From the NCBI GenBank assembly GCA_905235305.1, contig CAJOLC010000002.1, positions 1 through 49,901 of the forward strand: DNA of 49,901 bases, in the 5' to 3' direction. Made by a program: the position numbers and the translations under genes. The notes beneath the pieces were generated by a model. It searched no databases. It saw only the letters and a program-made list of their open reading frames with translations, and was not told the origin of the DNA. Shown piece by piece: positions 7,120 to 15,960 of the stretch (positions are counted from its first letter, which is position 1; each line of letters opens with the position of its first letter). Origin of the DNA: an uncultured Bacteroidaceae bacterium (GTDB taxonomy: Bacteria; Bacteroidota; Bacteroidia; Bacteroidales; Bacteroidaceae).

Positions 7120-9331
7120 TCTTTACACCTTTAACGGTTTTGAGTTTCTTGATGAGTTGCTGCAAGCGGCTTGTATCGTCGAGCATGACGGTCAGCGAGC
7201 CGTTGAAGAGACCGTCGCCTGTGTCGATGCTTATGCTGCGTAGCATAATCCTTTCTTCCTTACTTATTATGTTAGTGATGTTGTTGACGATGCCAATGTC
7301 ATCGTTGCCGATGACGCGAAGGGTTATGGGATATTGGCTGCCGCGCTTGCCTGCCCATTTGGCTCGGACGATTCTATAACCGAAGCGTTGGCGAAGTTGT
7401 GGGGCATTCGGACAGTCTTCCCGATGAATCTTGATGCCGCCGCCGTTTGTGACGAAGCCAAATACTTCATCGCCATAGATGGGTTGACAGCATCGGGCCA
7501 TTTGGAAGTCGATGCCTTTCAGGTTATGGTCGATGACGAGTACATCGCCGTCGTTAGTCTGATGCTTTGCCTTGTCGTCTTCGGACATGACGTATTGGTC
7601 TGCGCTCTGTATTGGCACAGTCTTTTCGGCTTCCCCGTGGTCGAAGCGCCATTGTTGGACATAGGCATCGAGGAGGATATTCATGTCGAGCTTCCCATCG
7701 GCCAGAGCTGCGTAGAACTCAGTGACGATTTTGTACCCGAGCTTTGTCATGGTGTGCATCAGAACAGATTCCTCGTAGTCGAGTTTTTTGTTCTTCATCT
7801 TGCGCTCCAACTCTTCTTTTGCCAGGAGTGCCTGCTTGCTCTCCATCTCCTTGATGCTTTGCCGCACCTTGGCTCTTGCCCGTGTGGTGGTGAGGATGTT
7901 GAGCCAGTCTTGTTTAGGAGTCTGGTTGCTGTTGGTCAGGATTTCTACTTGGTCACCGCTTTGCAGCTTCTGGCGGATGGTGACGTTCTTGCCTCCGATG
8001 CGAGCGCCTACACAGTGGTCGCCGACCTTCGAATGTATGTGGTAGGCGAAGTCGAGTACTGTGGCACCCATGGGAAGCTTGAAGATGTCGCCCTTAGGCG
8101 TGAATACGAACACTTCATCTTCCTTGAGGTCGAGGCGGAACTGGTCCATGAGCCGTGTGTCGTCGTTCGTTTCCAGAACGCTTCGGACGCTGGCAAGCCA
8201 TTCCTCGATGCCGCTTTCTCCGGAGTGTATTCCCTTGTAGCGCCAGTGTGCCGCCAGTCCGTGCTCGGCGATGTCGTCCATTCGTTCCGTGCGAATTTGC
8301 ACCTCCACCCATTTCTGTTCAGGTCCGAGCACGGTGATGTGGAGGCTTTCGTAGCCGTTGCTTTTGGGCACGGAGAGCCAGTCGCGCATGCGTTTAGGGT
8401 TGCTCTGATACATGTCGGTGATGATGCTGAACACTTGCCAGCACTCCATCTTCTCGCGTTCCGGGGGCGACTGGAGGATGATGCGGATGGCGAAGAGGTC
8501 ATAGACGCCGTCGACGTCGACGTGCTGCTTCTGCATCTTCTGCCAGATGGAATGGATGCTCTTCGTGCGGCCTTTCATGTGATAATGCAGTCCGGCGGCC
8601 TGGAGCTTCTCGTCGAGGGGCTTCAGGAAACGTTCTATGTAGGCATCCCGACTGCGTTTCGTCTCGTTGAGCTTCTCCTTGATGTGGTAGTAGGCATCGT
8701 GTTCCAGGTACTTCAGACTAAGGTCTTCCAGCTCGCTCTTCAGCTTGTAGAGGCCGAGCTTGTGTGCCAGGGGAGCATACAGATAGGCGGCTTCCATCGA
8801 GACCTTCCTTTGGGCTTCCACGTTCTTTGCGTCTTTGATTTGACGCATGACGCACATGCGGTTGGCAATCATGATGAAGATGACGCGCATATCCTCGGCA
8901 AAGGTGACGAGCAGACTACGGAAGTTCTCGGTGCCTATGGCAGGACTTTTCGTGTAGAGCTCGCGTATGCGCATCAGTCCATGCAGGATGTGGGCCACCT
9001 CATCGCCGAAGTCCTTCCGGACGGAGTCAAGGGAGATGGCGCCACTTTCGACCATCGACCACAGCATGACGCTTAAGACACTGGCCCTCGACAACCCTAT
9101 CTCTTCGGCCACGATAAGGGCTGTCTCGGCATCCTTTACAATTGGGTTTATGCCGAAGACGTCTCTTTGAAGCAGGCTTTGCTCTGTGGCTTGTCTCAGG
9201 TATCCGGCGAGTTTGTCTTCGTCGTCTGGTTGAATCACATCTGCAGCCAGTGTGAGTATGCGTCTTCGTATATTGTTGAAGTGGGTGATTTCCTCTTCGG
9301 TAAAGAACTTTGTATTTCCCATTTGACTCAT
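7103..9331 (-). CDS. relA: RelA-type (p)ppGpp synthetase with degenerate hydrolase domain
   Basis: The 742-residue protein has the long RSH layout: N-terminal HD-like domain, synthetase domain (RMRDWLSVPKSNGYESLH and EVQIRTERM), TGS domain (VFVFTPKGDIFKLP), zinc-finger/helical region and C-terminal ACT domain. The hydrolase ligands are lost: the usual HP motif is NP (GINPIV), the LLHDVVED motif is MLWSMVES, and the LADR motif is IANR. It should therefore synthesise but not degrade (p)ppGpp. The ATG at 9331 was chosen because the promoter -7 element lies at 9364-9371, downstream of the more distant in-frame ATG at 9388; 9322 is also possible. It heads the operon with the S9 peptidase and mutS2. 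Confidence 0.92.
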   Translation of the reverse strand: MSQMGNTKFFTEEEITHFNNIRRRILTLAADVIQPDDEDKLAGYLRQATEQSLLQRDVFGINPIVKDAETALIVAEEIGLSRASVLSVMLWSMVESGAISLDSVRKDFGDEVAHILHGLMRIRELYTKSPAIGTENFRSLLVTFAEDMRVIFIMIANRMCVMRQIKDAKNVEAQRKVSMEAAYLYAPLAHKLGLYKLKSELEDLSLKYLEHDAYYHIKEKLNETKRSRDAYIERFLKPLDEKLQAAGLHYHMKGRTKSIHSIWQKMQKQHVDVDGVYDLFAIRIILQSPPEREKMECWQVFSIITDMYQSNPKRMRDWLSVPKSNGYESLHITVLGPEQKWVEVQIRTERMDDIAEHGLAAHWRYKGIHSGESGIEEWLASVRSVLETNDDTRLMDQFRLDLKEDEVFVFTPKGDIFKLPMGATVLDFAYHIHSKVGDHCVGARIGGKNVTIRQKLQSGDQVEILTNSNQTPKQDWLNILTTTRARAKVRQSIKEMESKQALLAKEELERKMKNKKLDYEESVLMHTMTKLGYKIVTEFYAALADGKLDMNILLDAYVQQWRFDHGEAEKTVPIQSADQYVMSEDDKAKHQTNDGDVLVIDHNLKGIDFQMARCCQPIYGDEVFGFVTNGGGIKIHREDCPNAPQLRQRFGYRIVRAKWAGKRGSQYPITLRVIGNDDIGIVNNITNIISKEERIMLRSISIDTGDGLFNGSLTVMLDDTSRLQQLIKKLKTVKGVKNVSRS

Positions 9332-9363
9332 TATTATATTATCGCGCACGTGCGAGACAAGTG

Positions 9364-9371
9364 CAAAGATA
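9364..9371 (-). promoter_or_regulatory. -7 element of the relA-S9-mutS2 operon
   Basis: The minus strand reads TATCTTTG, a perfect TAnnTTTG match, 32 bp before the ATG at 9331. It rules out the in-frame ATG at 9388 as the main start, because that codon would lie upstream of the transcript. Confidence 0.7.
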
Positions 9372-9434
9372 CAACTTTTTTGGCTCATCAGCTAAAAAAA
9401 CAGCCAAGAATTATGAATTATGAATTATTTGTCG

Positions 9435-9442
9435 TAAATTTG
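9435..9442 (+). promoter_or_regulatory. Possible -7 element for the PepSY-like pair
   Basis: TAAATTTG fits TAnnTTTG and lies 38 bp before the ATG at 9481. There is no good -33 TTG. The relA promoter points the other way from the same intergenic space, so the region is divergent. Confidence 0.45.
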
Positions 9443-9480
9443 CCCTGCAAAATCTAACAGATATAAAGCGCAATATTACT

Positions 9481-9750
9481 ATGACGAAGATTAAGAGTTT
9501 ACTGCTAATGGCATCTTGCCTGCTCATGCTGGCTGGCTGCGAGCTTGAACGCCATAAGATGCTCACCGTCGAGCAGCTCCCCGAAGCGGCGCAGACATAT
9601 ATCAAGGAGAACATGGGCGACGCTAAGGTGCTTTATGTGAAGAAGGAACGGAAGAATCTCAGAACCTGGTACGAGGTCAGGTTTGACAACCAGTTGGAAC
9701 TCGAGTTCAACGATAAAGGAGAGGTATACGACATAGACGTCGACGATTAA
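9481..9750 (+). CDS. PepSY-like lipoprotein (89 aa)
   Basis: The N-terminus is a lipoprotein signal with lipobox LAGC, so the mature protein probably begins at Cys20. The rest is one PepSY-like (putative beta-lactamase-inhibitor-like) unit with the pattern EQLPEAAQTYI...AKVLYV...YEVRFDN.LELEFND.G. These small periplasmic modules are common in Bacteroidota, and their binding partner is unknown. The same module occurs twice in the next gene, 22 bp downstream, so the two genes are probably one unit that arose by duplication. No enzymatic residues are evident. Confidence 0.8.
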   Translation: MTKIKSLLLMASCLLMLAGCELERHKMLTVEQLPEAAQTYIKENMGDAKVLYVKKERKNLRTWYEVRFDNQLELEFNDKGEVYDIDVDD

Positions 9751-9772
9751 CTAACTATTAACCGATACAATT

Positions 9773-10198
9773 ATGAGAAAGATGAAGTATTTGATGATGG
9801 CCGTGATGTGCCTCGTATCGTCCAACCTCATGGCAGATGATACGCCAATTCCAGTGGAACAGCTCCCCGAAGCTGCCAAGACATTCGTGCAGGCCAACTT
9901 CAAGGGGCAGAAGATTTTGTACGCCGAGAAGGATTGGAACACATTCGAATGCCGCCTCGCCGACGGCACAAAGATTGAGTTCAACAAGAAGGGTGCTTGG
10001 AAGAAGATCGACAGAAAGAACCAGGCATTGCCTGCAGGTATTGTGCCCGAGACCATCCAGGAGTATGTGAAGGCCAACTTCGAAGGCTGCGTCATCACAA
10101 AGATCGACAAGGAGCGCTATGGCTACGACATTGAACTGTCCAACGACATTGACTTGAAGTTCAACTATCAAGGCGTGCTCATTGGGATGGACGACTGA
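9773..10198 (+). CDS. Two-repeat PepSY-like periplasmic protein (141 aa)
   Basis: A signal peptide (MRKMKYLMMAVMCLVSSNLM, cleavage near ADD) precedes two PepSY-like repeats. The first starts EQLPEAAKTFVQANF and the second PETIQEYVKANF, and each ends in a strand pattern such as DGTKIEFNKKG or DIDLKFNYQG. The first repeat closely matches the single repeat of the preceding lipoprotein. Both probably act in the periplasm or at the outer-membrane inner face. A strong terminator follows, closing the two-gene unit. The function of this family is not established. Confidence 0.82.
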   Translation: MRKMKYLMMAVMCLVSSNLMADDTPIPVEQLPEAAKTFVQANFKGQKILYAEKDWNTFECRLADGTKIEFNKKGAWKKIDRKNQALPAGIVPETIQEYVKANFEGCVITKIDKERYGYDIELSNDIDLKFNYQGVLIGMDD

Positions 10199-10221
10199 AA
10201 CATTGTGCCATCATAAAGGTC

Positions 10222-10259
10222 AAGAGCTCGGCTGAACAGCAGTCGGGCTCTTTTTTTTT
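10222..10259 (+). terminator. Intrinsic terminator of the PepSY-like pair
   Basis: AAGAGC (10222-10227) pairs with GCTCTT (10247-10252) with further imperfect pairing inside, followed by an unbroken run of nine T (10251-10259). Confidence 0.8.
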
Positions 10260-10777
10260 ATGCCTGCTGACCTCCTTCCTTTACGCCGAATCCGCGCATA
10301 GACCTCCATGGTCGGCTTCCTGAACAAGTGTGAAACCGTGAAAAAAATACGACAACATTTTGAATCCACCGTGCCGGAAAAGGAGGCTCAGAGTAGTTCG
10401 TCGGGGCATTCAGTATAGTGTGTTTTGAAATGCATAGTATTGGAATGGCTATTCCAATACTATGCATTGGTAAGTCCGGCAGTATGCATCGACCATGGAA
10501 ACAGGCGTTTTTCTTGTCCTAAAACACGCTTTATTGTTCTATATCACCTGTTTCAAGCATCGACGCATTCTGCTATGTTATTGATAGACAGCTTGATGAA
10601 AAAATCGCGAAAAACAGTGTCAGGGCAGCCTTCGCGTAGGAAAGATGCCGTTTTTTTACGATGAAGAACTGGATTTTGCGAAATTTCTTTACAAAATCGG
10701 CTCGTTTCTGCGACCGACGCCTTCTTCGGCGTGTGATGCTTTTTAGCGTCATTTTACACATTATTATATATAGAGAC
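10260..10777. other. Long intergenic region without a credible gene
   Basis: Between the terminator and the DUF4301 promoter there is no ORF with coding character; the few 60-95-codon ORFs lack recognisable domains and overlap in opposite directions. It contains the perfect 18-bp hairpin at 10429-10468 and a small hairpin ACGCC-TTCTTC-GGCGT near 10718-10733. It is otherwise AT-rich. Confidence 0.5.
10429..10468. repeat. Perfect 18-bp inverted repeat with 4-nt loop
   Basis: AATGCATAGTATTGGAAT (10429-10446) and its exact complement (10451-10468) flank the loop GGCT. There is no T-run, so it is not an intrinsic terminator. The left flank CAGTATAGTG (10411-10420) is also found just left of the modular element copy D (36725-36734), which hints at a relationship, although the 22-nt module structure is absent here. 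Confidence 0.8.
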
Positions 10778-10808
10778 TTGCATCCAATGAGTTTTTTTCG
10801 TATATTCG
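10778..10808 (+). promoter_or_regulatory. Promoter of the DUF4301 gene
   Basis: A TTG at 10778-10780 and TATATTCG at 10801-10808 are separated by 20 bp, the spacing of the Bacteroidota primary promoter. The -7 element has one departure from TAnnTTTG. The leader before the ATG at 10899 is about 80 nt. Confidence 0.6.
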
Positions 10809-10898
10809 CACCGCAAAAGGTATGAACTGTACGGTGCCGACCAGGTTCAGGAGGCATTCAGACATCAAAGGTAAACAGATATAAAAATCCATACAACT

Positions 10899-12419
10899 AT
10901 GTTCAGCAAGGAAGATCTTCTGCAGATAGAGCAGAAAGGAATGAGTGAAGCGCAGGTCGAGGCGCAGTTAGAATGTTTCCGCAGAGGCTTTGATTTCCTC
11001 CGCTTAAAAGGTGCTGCGGCAGCCGGAGAAGGCATCGTCGTTCCGTCAAAAGACGAGACGGAAGCCTACATCAATGCATGGGACAGCTACAAGAACGAGG
11101 GGCACGTCATCACCAAATTCGTGCCGGCAAGCGGCGCGGCGAGTCGTATGTTCAAGAATATGTTCGAGTTCCTGAGCGCAGATTATGAGGTGCCCACCAC
11201 GGATTTCGAGAAAGCGTTCTTCGCCCACATACACAGCTTCGCATTCTTCGACGCCCTGAATGACGCCTGCTTCCTGAATGAAGGCAAAGGCGTGGATGCC
11301 CTCGTCGAAGAAGGCAACTATAAGGCCGTGGTCGCCAATATGCTCGAGGAAGATGGTTTAAACTACGGCCAGCTCCCAAAGGGTCTGCTGCAGTTCCACA
11401 GCTACGAGGATTGCGCAAAGACTCCAGTAGAGGAACATCTCACGGAAGCCGCCCTGTACGCAAGCAGCAAGGGTGAGGCTGAAGTCCATTTCACGGTCAG
11501 CAGTGAGCATCGCAAGCTTTTCGAAGAGCTCATCGGACGTGTTCTTCCTGAGGCTCAGGCACAGTACAAGATTACCTACAATGTAAGCCTCAGCGAGCAG
11601 AAACCCAGTACGGATACGATTGCCGTCAACATGGACAACACACCCTTCCGCACCGCTGAAGGCAAGCTCCTGTTTCGTCCCGGCGGTCATGGCGCACTCA
11701 TCGAGAACCTCAACGACCTGCAGAGCGACATCGTCTTCATTAAGAACATCGACAACGTAGTGCCCGACCGCCTGAAACCCGAGACGGTCCTCTGGAAGCA
11801 GGTCATTGCAGGAGTGCTTGTTGGCGTTCAGAAGCAGGTATTCGGTTACCTTCGTTTGCTCGACAGCCATAAGTATTCGCACGCAGACCTGGAGGACATC
11901 ATCCGCTTCGTCCGCCATACCCTGAATTGCGACGTGCCTGGCTTGAAGGACATGGAGGATACCGAGCTGCATCTCTTCCTGAAGAAGAAGCTGGACCGGC
12001 CTATTCGCGTCTGTGGCGTAGTAAAGAACGTCGGCGAGCCCGGCGGCGGCCCTTTCCTCGCCTATAATCCCGATGGCACCATCTCATTGCAAATCCTCGA
12101 GAGCAGCCAAATAGACCAGAACAATCCGGAGTACGTCAAGATGTTCACCCAAGGCACCCACTTCAACCCCGTCGACCTCGTCTGCGCCATCCGCAACTAC
12201 AAAGGCGAGAAGTTCAACCTGCCCGACTTCGTCGACCCCTCTACTGGATTCATCTCCTACAAGAGTAAAGATGGAAAGGAACTGAAGGCTTTGGAGCTTC
12301 CTGGTCTATGGAACGGCGCCATGAGCAACTGGAATACCATCATGGTGGAAGTGCCCCTCGCCACCTTCAACCCTGTAAAGACCGTCAACGACTTACTGCG
12401 TCCCCAGCACCAGAACTAA
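10899..12419 (+). CDS. DUF4301 family protein
   Basis: The 506-residue protein matches the Bacteroidota DUF4301 family by overall length and by segments such as TKFVPASGAASRMFKNMF near residue 75, DNTPFR..., LLFRPGGHGALIENLNDL and CGVVKNVGEPGGGPFLA. The glycine-rich SGAASRM segment and the GGHGALIENL segment are reminiscent of nucleotidyltransferase-like folds, but that is inference. There is no signal peptide, so it should be cytoplasmic. It stands alone between a long intergenic region and rpsA. The biochemical role of the family is unknown to me. Confidence 0.85.
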   Translation: MFSKEDLLQIEQKGMSEAQVEAQLECFRRGFDFLRLKGAAAAGEGIVVPSKDETEAYINAWDSYKNEGHVITKFVPASGAASRMFKNMFEFLSADYEVPTTDFEKAFFAHIHSFAFFDALNDACFLNEGKGVDALVEEGNYKAVVANMLEEDGLNYGQLPKGLLQFHSYEDCAKTPVEEHLTEAALYASSKGEAEVHFTVSSEHRKLFEELIGRVLPEAQAQYKITYNVSLSEQKPSTDTIAVNMDNTPFRTAEGKLLFRPGGHGALIENLNDLQSDIVFIKNIDNVVPDRLKPETVLWKQVIAGVLVGVQKQVFGYLRLLDSHKYSHADLEDIIRFVRHTLNCDVPGLKDMEDTELHLFLKKKLDRPIRVCGVVKNVGEPGGGPFLAYNPDGTISLQILESSQIDQNNPEYVKMFTQGTHFNPVDLVCAIRNYKGEKFNLPDFVDPSTGFISYKSKDGKELKALELPGLWNGAMSNWNTIMVEVPLATFNPVKTVNDLLRPQHQN

Positions 12420-12604
12420 GGCGACATCGACCTCTTCACCGTTGCTCATCACACAACCCACCTTGACGGGGCGGCAAAACAGGCATGTCAAGCCGAGTGG
12501 CGAATTATGCCATAAGCCGGCACATACAATGCCTCGTTCTGTTAAATAACCTTAAAAGATGGTCCGTATATTATATATATAATGTGTAGTTGAGATAATT
12601 GTTG

Positions 12605-12612
12605 TATCTTTG
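12605..12612 (+). promoter_or_regulatory. -7 element of the rpsA promoter
   Basis: TATCTTTG matches TAnnTTTG and lies 70 bp before the rpsA ATG, downstream of a very AT-rich tract (TATATTATATATATAATG). No TTG occurs at the usual spacing. Confidence 0.6.
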
Positions 12613-12682
12613 TCGCGCTCTTGTGAATAAAGCGAGGGCAGAGAGACAATTAACCTAATTATAAATTCTTTAATTAATCTGT

Positions 12683-14569
12683 ATGGCAGATTTGAAAAAT
12701 GTTGCTCCTTTGGAAGACTTCGATTGGGAGGCATACGAACAGGGCGACAGCAATGCAAACGTGAGCCGCGAGGCTCAGACAGAGGCTTATGAAGGGTCTC
12801 TGAACAAGGTAAGTGACCATGACGTGGTCGACGGCACTATTATCTCTATCAACAAACGCGAGGTGGTGGTGAACATCGGCTTCAAGAGCGATGGTATCAT
12901 ACCTACAAGCGAATTCCGCTACAATCCCGACCTCAAGGTGGGCGACACTGTTGAGGTTTACATCGAGAACCAGGAAGACAAGAAGGGACAGCTTATCCTG
13001 TCTCACAAGAAGGCACGTGCATCCCGTTCTTGGGACCGCGTGAACGAGGCTCTCAACAACGAAGAAATCATCAAGGGTTACGTGAAGTGCCGCACGAAAG
13101 GCGGTATGATCGTGGACGTCTTTGGCATTGAGGCATTCCTGCCTGGCAGTCAGATCGACGTGAAACCCATTCGCGATTACGATATCTTCGTAGGCAAGAC
13201 GATGGAGTTCAAGGTTGTCAAGATCAATCAAGACTACCGCAATGTCGTTGTCAGCCATAAGGCTCTCATCGAGGCAGAGCTTGAGGCACAGAAGAAAGAA
13301 ATCATCAGTAAGCTCGAGAAGGGTCAAGTGTTGGAAGGTATCGTCAAGAACATTACCAACTACGGCGTGTTTATCGACCTTGGTGGCGTGGATGGTCTCA
13401 TTCACATCACAGACCTCAGCTGGGGACGCGTCAGCGATCCGAAGGAGATTGTCGAGCTTGACCAGAAGATCAATGTCGTAATCCTTGATTTCGACGACGA
13501 GAAGAAGCGCATCGCTCTTGGCTTGAAGCAGCTCACTCCTCATCCATGGGATGCTCTGGACGCCGACCTCAAGGTGGGCGACCACGTGAAGGGCAAGGTT
13601 GTCGTAATGGCCGACTACGGTGCATTCATCGAGATTGCTCCCGGCGTGGAAGGTCTTATCCACGTTAGCGAAATGTCCTGGAGCCAGCACCTCCGCAGTG
13701 CTCAGGACTTCATGAAGGTGGGTGATGACGTAGAAGCAGTTATCCTTACTCTCGACCGCGAGGAGCGTAAGATGTCCCTCGGAATCAAGCAGCTTAAGGA
13801 CGATCCATGGGAGAACATCGAGGAGAAATATCCTGTAGGAAGCAAGCATACAGCCAAAGTTCGTAACTTCACCAACTTCGGTATCTTCGTTGAGATTGAA
13901 GAAGGCGTAGACGGACTGATTCACATCAGCGACCTCAGCTGGACAAAGAAGATCAAGCACCCCAGTGAGTTCACTCAGATTGGTGCAGAGATTGAGGTAT
14001 GTGTCCTCGAGATTGACAAGGCCAACCGGCGTCTGTCTCTCGGTCACAAGCAGCTCGAGGAGAATCCTTGGGATGTATTCGAGACCGTATTCACGCAGGA
14101 CAGCATCCACGAAGGCACAATCATCGAGATGCTCGACAAGGGTGCAGTCATTCAGCTCGAGTATGGCGTGGAAGGCTTCGCTACTCCAAAGCACCTCGTC
14201 AAGGAGGATGGCTCTCAGGCTCAAAAGGGCGAGAAGCTGCAGTTCAAGGTGATTGAGTTCAACAAGGACAGCAAGCGCATCATCCTTTCCCACAGCCGCA
14301 TCTTCGAAGATGTGCAGCGTGCAGAAGCCCGCGAGGCTCGTGAGGCCAAGAAGGCTACCCGCAAGGCTGCTCCGAAGGAAGAGGCTCCAGCAGTTCAGAA
14401 CCAGGCTGCCGGCACAACGCTGGGCGACCTGGATGCCCTGGCAGAACTGAAGGCTAAGTTGACCGAGGAGAAGTCCGAGGCCAAGCCAAAGGCAAAGAAG
14501 GCTGTCAATGAGGCAGATGCAGAGCCTAAGGCTAAGGAGCCTGCAGCAGAGCCCGAAGCTGAAGCTTAA
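12683..14569 (+). CDS. rpsA: 30S ribosomal protein S1
   Basis: The 628-residue protein carries a series of six S1 RNA-binding repeats. Characteristic segments recur: GVFIDLGGVDGLIHITDLSW, GAFIEIAPGVEGLIHVSEMS and GIFVEIEEGVDGLIHISDLS. S1 brings mRNA to the 30S subunit, which matters in this phylum because Shine-Dalgarno sequences are weak. The C-terminal about 90 residues are an Ala/Glu/Lys-rich tail of low complexity, common in Bacteroidota S1. A predicted terminator follows at 14613-14667. The start MADLKNVAPLEDFDWE is standard for the phylum. Confidence 0.97.
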   Translation: MADLKNVAPLEDFDWEAYEQGDSNANVSREAQTEAYEGSLNKVSDHDVVDGTIISINKREVVVNIGFKSDGIIPTSEFRYNPDLKVGDTVEVYIENQEDKKGQLILSHKKARASRSWDRVNEALNNEEIIKGYVKCRTKGGMIVDVFGIEAFLPGSQIDVKPIRDYDIFVGKTMEFKVVKINQDYRNVVVSHKALIEAELEAQKKEIISKLEKGQVLEGIVKNITNYGVFIDLGGVDGLIHITDLSWGRVSDPKEIVELDQKINVVILDFDDEKKRIALGLKQLTPHPWDALDADLKVGDHVKGKVVVMADYGAFIEIAPGVEGLIHVSEMSWSQHLRSAQDFMKVGDDVEAVILTLDREERKMSLGIKQLKDDPWENIEEKYPVGSKHTAKVRNFTNFGIFVEIEEGVDGLIHISDLSWTKKIKHPSEFTQIGAEIEVCVLEIDKANRRLSLGHKQLEENPWDVFETVFTQDSIHEGTIIEMLDKGAVIQLEYGVEGFATPKHLVKEDGSQAQKGEKLQFKVIEFNKDSKRIILSHSRIFEDVQRAEAREAREAKKATRKAAPKEEAPAVQNQAAGTTLGDLDALAELKAKLTEEKSEAKPKAKKAVNEADAEPKAKEPAAEPEAEA

Positions 14570-14612
14570 GCATAGAAAGAAAAGTAATTTCTAATCATCA
14601 TAGTCAACGATT

Positions 14613-14667
14613 CACAATTCATAATTCTGGGGCGTGATGCTTCGGGATTATGGGTTGTGGATTTTTT
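14613..14667 (+). terminator. Probable rpsA terminator
   Basis: CACAATTCATAATTC (14613-14627) can pair with GGATTATGGGTTGTG (14645-14659) using several G-U pairs, followed by ATTTTTT. The structure covers the first in-frame ATG (14650) of the following ORF, which supports the later start at 14692 for RNase Z. Confidence 0.55.
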
Positions 14668-14691
14668 GATTGTACTTGTCAATTAGGATAT

Positions 14692-15603
14692 ATGAACTTT
14701 GAATTGAACATACTTGGTTGTGGCTCTGCAAAGCCTACTACTCGCCATCAGCCTACCTCGCAGATACTGAATGTGAGGGGCAAGTTCTTCATGATTGATT
14801 GTGGCGAGGGCGTGCAGGCACAGATGCAGAGGATGGGGCTCTCGATGATGAGCGTCGGGCACATCTTCATTAGCCATAACCATGGAGACCATGTCTTCGG
14901 GCTGCCCGGACTGATTGGTACGATGGATTTGCTCGGGCGGACTGCCGAGCTACACATCCACGGGCCGCAGCAAGTGGGCGAGCTGCTGGAGTTCCTTGCG
15001 CATACTTATTACTCCGACATCCAGTTCAAGGTTCTCTTTCATCCGGTCGACACGCGCAAGCACGCGCTTGTTTACGAGGACCGCAGCATTACGGTCCACA
15101 GCATTCCCCTGCAACACAGGCTTCCCACTTGTGGATATCTTTTCCGCGAGAAGCCTAATCTGCCGCACATCCGAAGGGAGATGATTGATGCCTTTGGCAT
15201 TCCTGTCAGCCAGATAAATAACATCAAGGCCGGTGCTTCATGGACGGCTGAGGACGGGACTGTTATTCCGCACGAGCGCTTGACTACGCCTGCCACACCC
15301 TCCCGTTCCTATGCTTATTGCTCCGATACGGTGTATCTGCCTGAGCTGAAGGATATTGTCGGGGGCGTCGACTTGCTTTACCATGAGGCAACTTACTTCC
15401 ATGAGCGTGTACTCAGGGCTGGTCAGACTATGCACACGACGGCTGTCCAGGCAGCTACCTTAGCAAGGGATGCGGGGGTGAAAAAGCTTTGCATCGGTCA
15501 TTTCAGCGCATCCATCAAGGACGAAAACTCCCTCCTCGGCGAGGCGCAAAGCATTTTCCCAAACACTGTCCTTGCCAACGAAGGTCTTGTCATCAGCATT
15601 TGA
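14692..15603 (+). CDS. rnz: Ribonuclease Z
   Basis: The 303-residue metallo-beta-lactamase-fold protein begins MNFELNILGCGSAKPT and has the zinc motif SHNHGDHVFGLPGL (HxHxDH). Downstream ligands follow, including the Asp in YCSDT and the His in LCIGHFSAS. It cleaves tRNA precursors at the 3' discriminator to allow CCA addition, which fits a genome whose tRNA-Ser here does not encode CCA. Length is normal. I chose the ATG at 14692 because the upstream in-frame ATG (14650) lies in the rpsA terminator and adds non-homologous residues. Confidence 0.93.
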   Translation: MNFELNILGCGSAKPTTRHQPTSQILNVRGKFFMIDCGEGVQAQMQRMGLSMMSVGHIFISHNHGDHVFGLPGLIGTMDLLGRTAELHIHGPQQVGELLEFLAHTYYSDIQFKVLFHPVDTRKHALVYEDRSITVHSIPLQHRLPTCGYLFREKPNLPHIRREMIDAFGIPVSQINNIKAGASWTAEDGTVIPHERLTTPATPSRSYAYCSDTVYLPELKDIVGGVDLLYHEATYFHERVLRAGQTMHTTAVQAATLARDAGVKKLCIGHFSASIKDENSLLGEAQSIFPNTVLANEGLVISI

Positions 15604-15624
15604 CACTGCATGCATCACAGTGCA

Positions 15625-15698
15625 TTGCTTGCACATACATGTATATTCAATTGCAGGTTCATGAATATTCAATTGCACATACATGTATGTTCAAACAA
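15625..15698. repeat. Modular 22-nt-period palindromic element, copy B
   Basis: The structure is TTGCTTG, module CACATACATGTATATT (15632-15647), CAATTG, module CAGGTTCATGAATATT (15654-15669), CAATTG, module CACATACATGTATGTT (15676-15691), CAAACAA. It differs from copy A by one base in the shared part. Arms 15625-15653 and 15670-15698 form a long imperfect hairpin. It lies 22 bp after the RNase Z stop. The rest of the 357-bp gap holds the promoter of the next operon and nothing else recognisable. Confidence 0.85.
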
Positions 15699-15907
15699 GG
15701 AGGTACATTGGACCTCTTCATTCTTCGCTTTTTTACCTTTCCTTTAAAGTAGGATGTCGGCTGAGGCATGCAGATTGTGTCTCTGACACACCATCGTGCC
15801 GTGCCTGATGCCCTGTTCGGGTCAAACTTATCCGTTACTGAAAGCGGATTCATGATGTATGGCGGTTTGTATTTGGCACGCTTATTCCAAAAATAACAAA
15901 GAAAACT

Positions 15908-15937
15908 TTGCCAAGTGATGAGAAATGCGTACTTTTG
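15908..15937 (+). promoter_or_regulatory. Promoter of the six-gene operon
   Basis: A TTG at 15908-15910 and TACTTTTG at 15930-15937 are 19 bp apart, a good Bacteroidota primary promoter. The -7 element ends 23 bp before the ATG at 15961. Confidence 0.72.
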
Positions 15938-15960
15938 TACTCAGATAAACGTAATTAGAC

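Noticed and set aside
7334-9076. Long open frame of 580 codons on the plus strand across the relA-like gene
   Set aside because: It is the antisense of a clear RSH protein, has no domain, and reflects third-position bias of the real gene.
10258-10857. Three small ORFs (60-95 codons) in the gap before the DUF4301 gene
   Set aside because: They overlap in opposite directions, cover the hairpin and the promoter, and have no coding signature or known domain.
12674-14293. Open frame of 539 codons opposite rpsA
   Set aside because: Antisense to six conserved S1 repeats; no independent start signal or homology.
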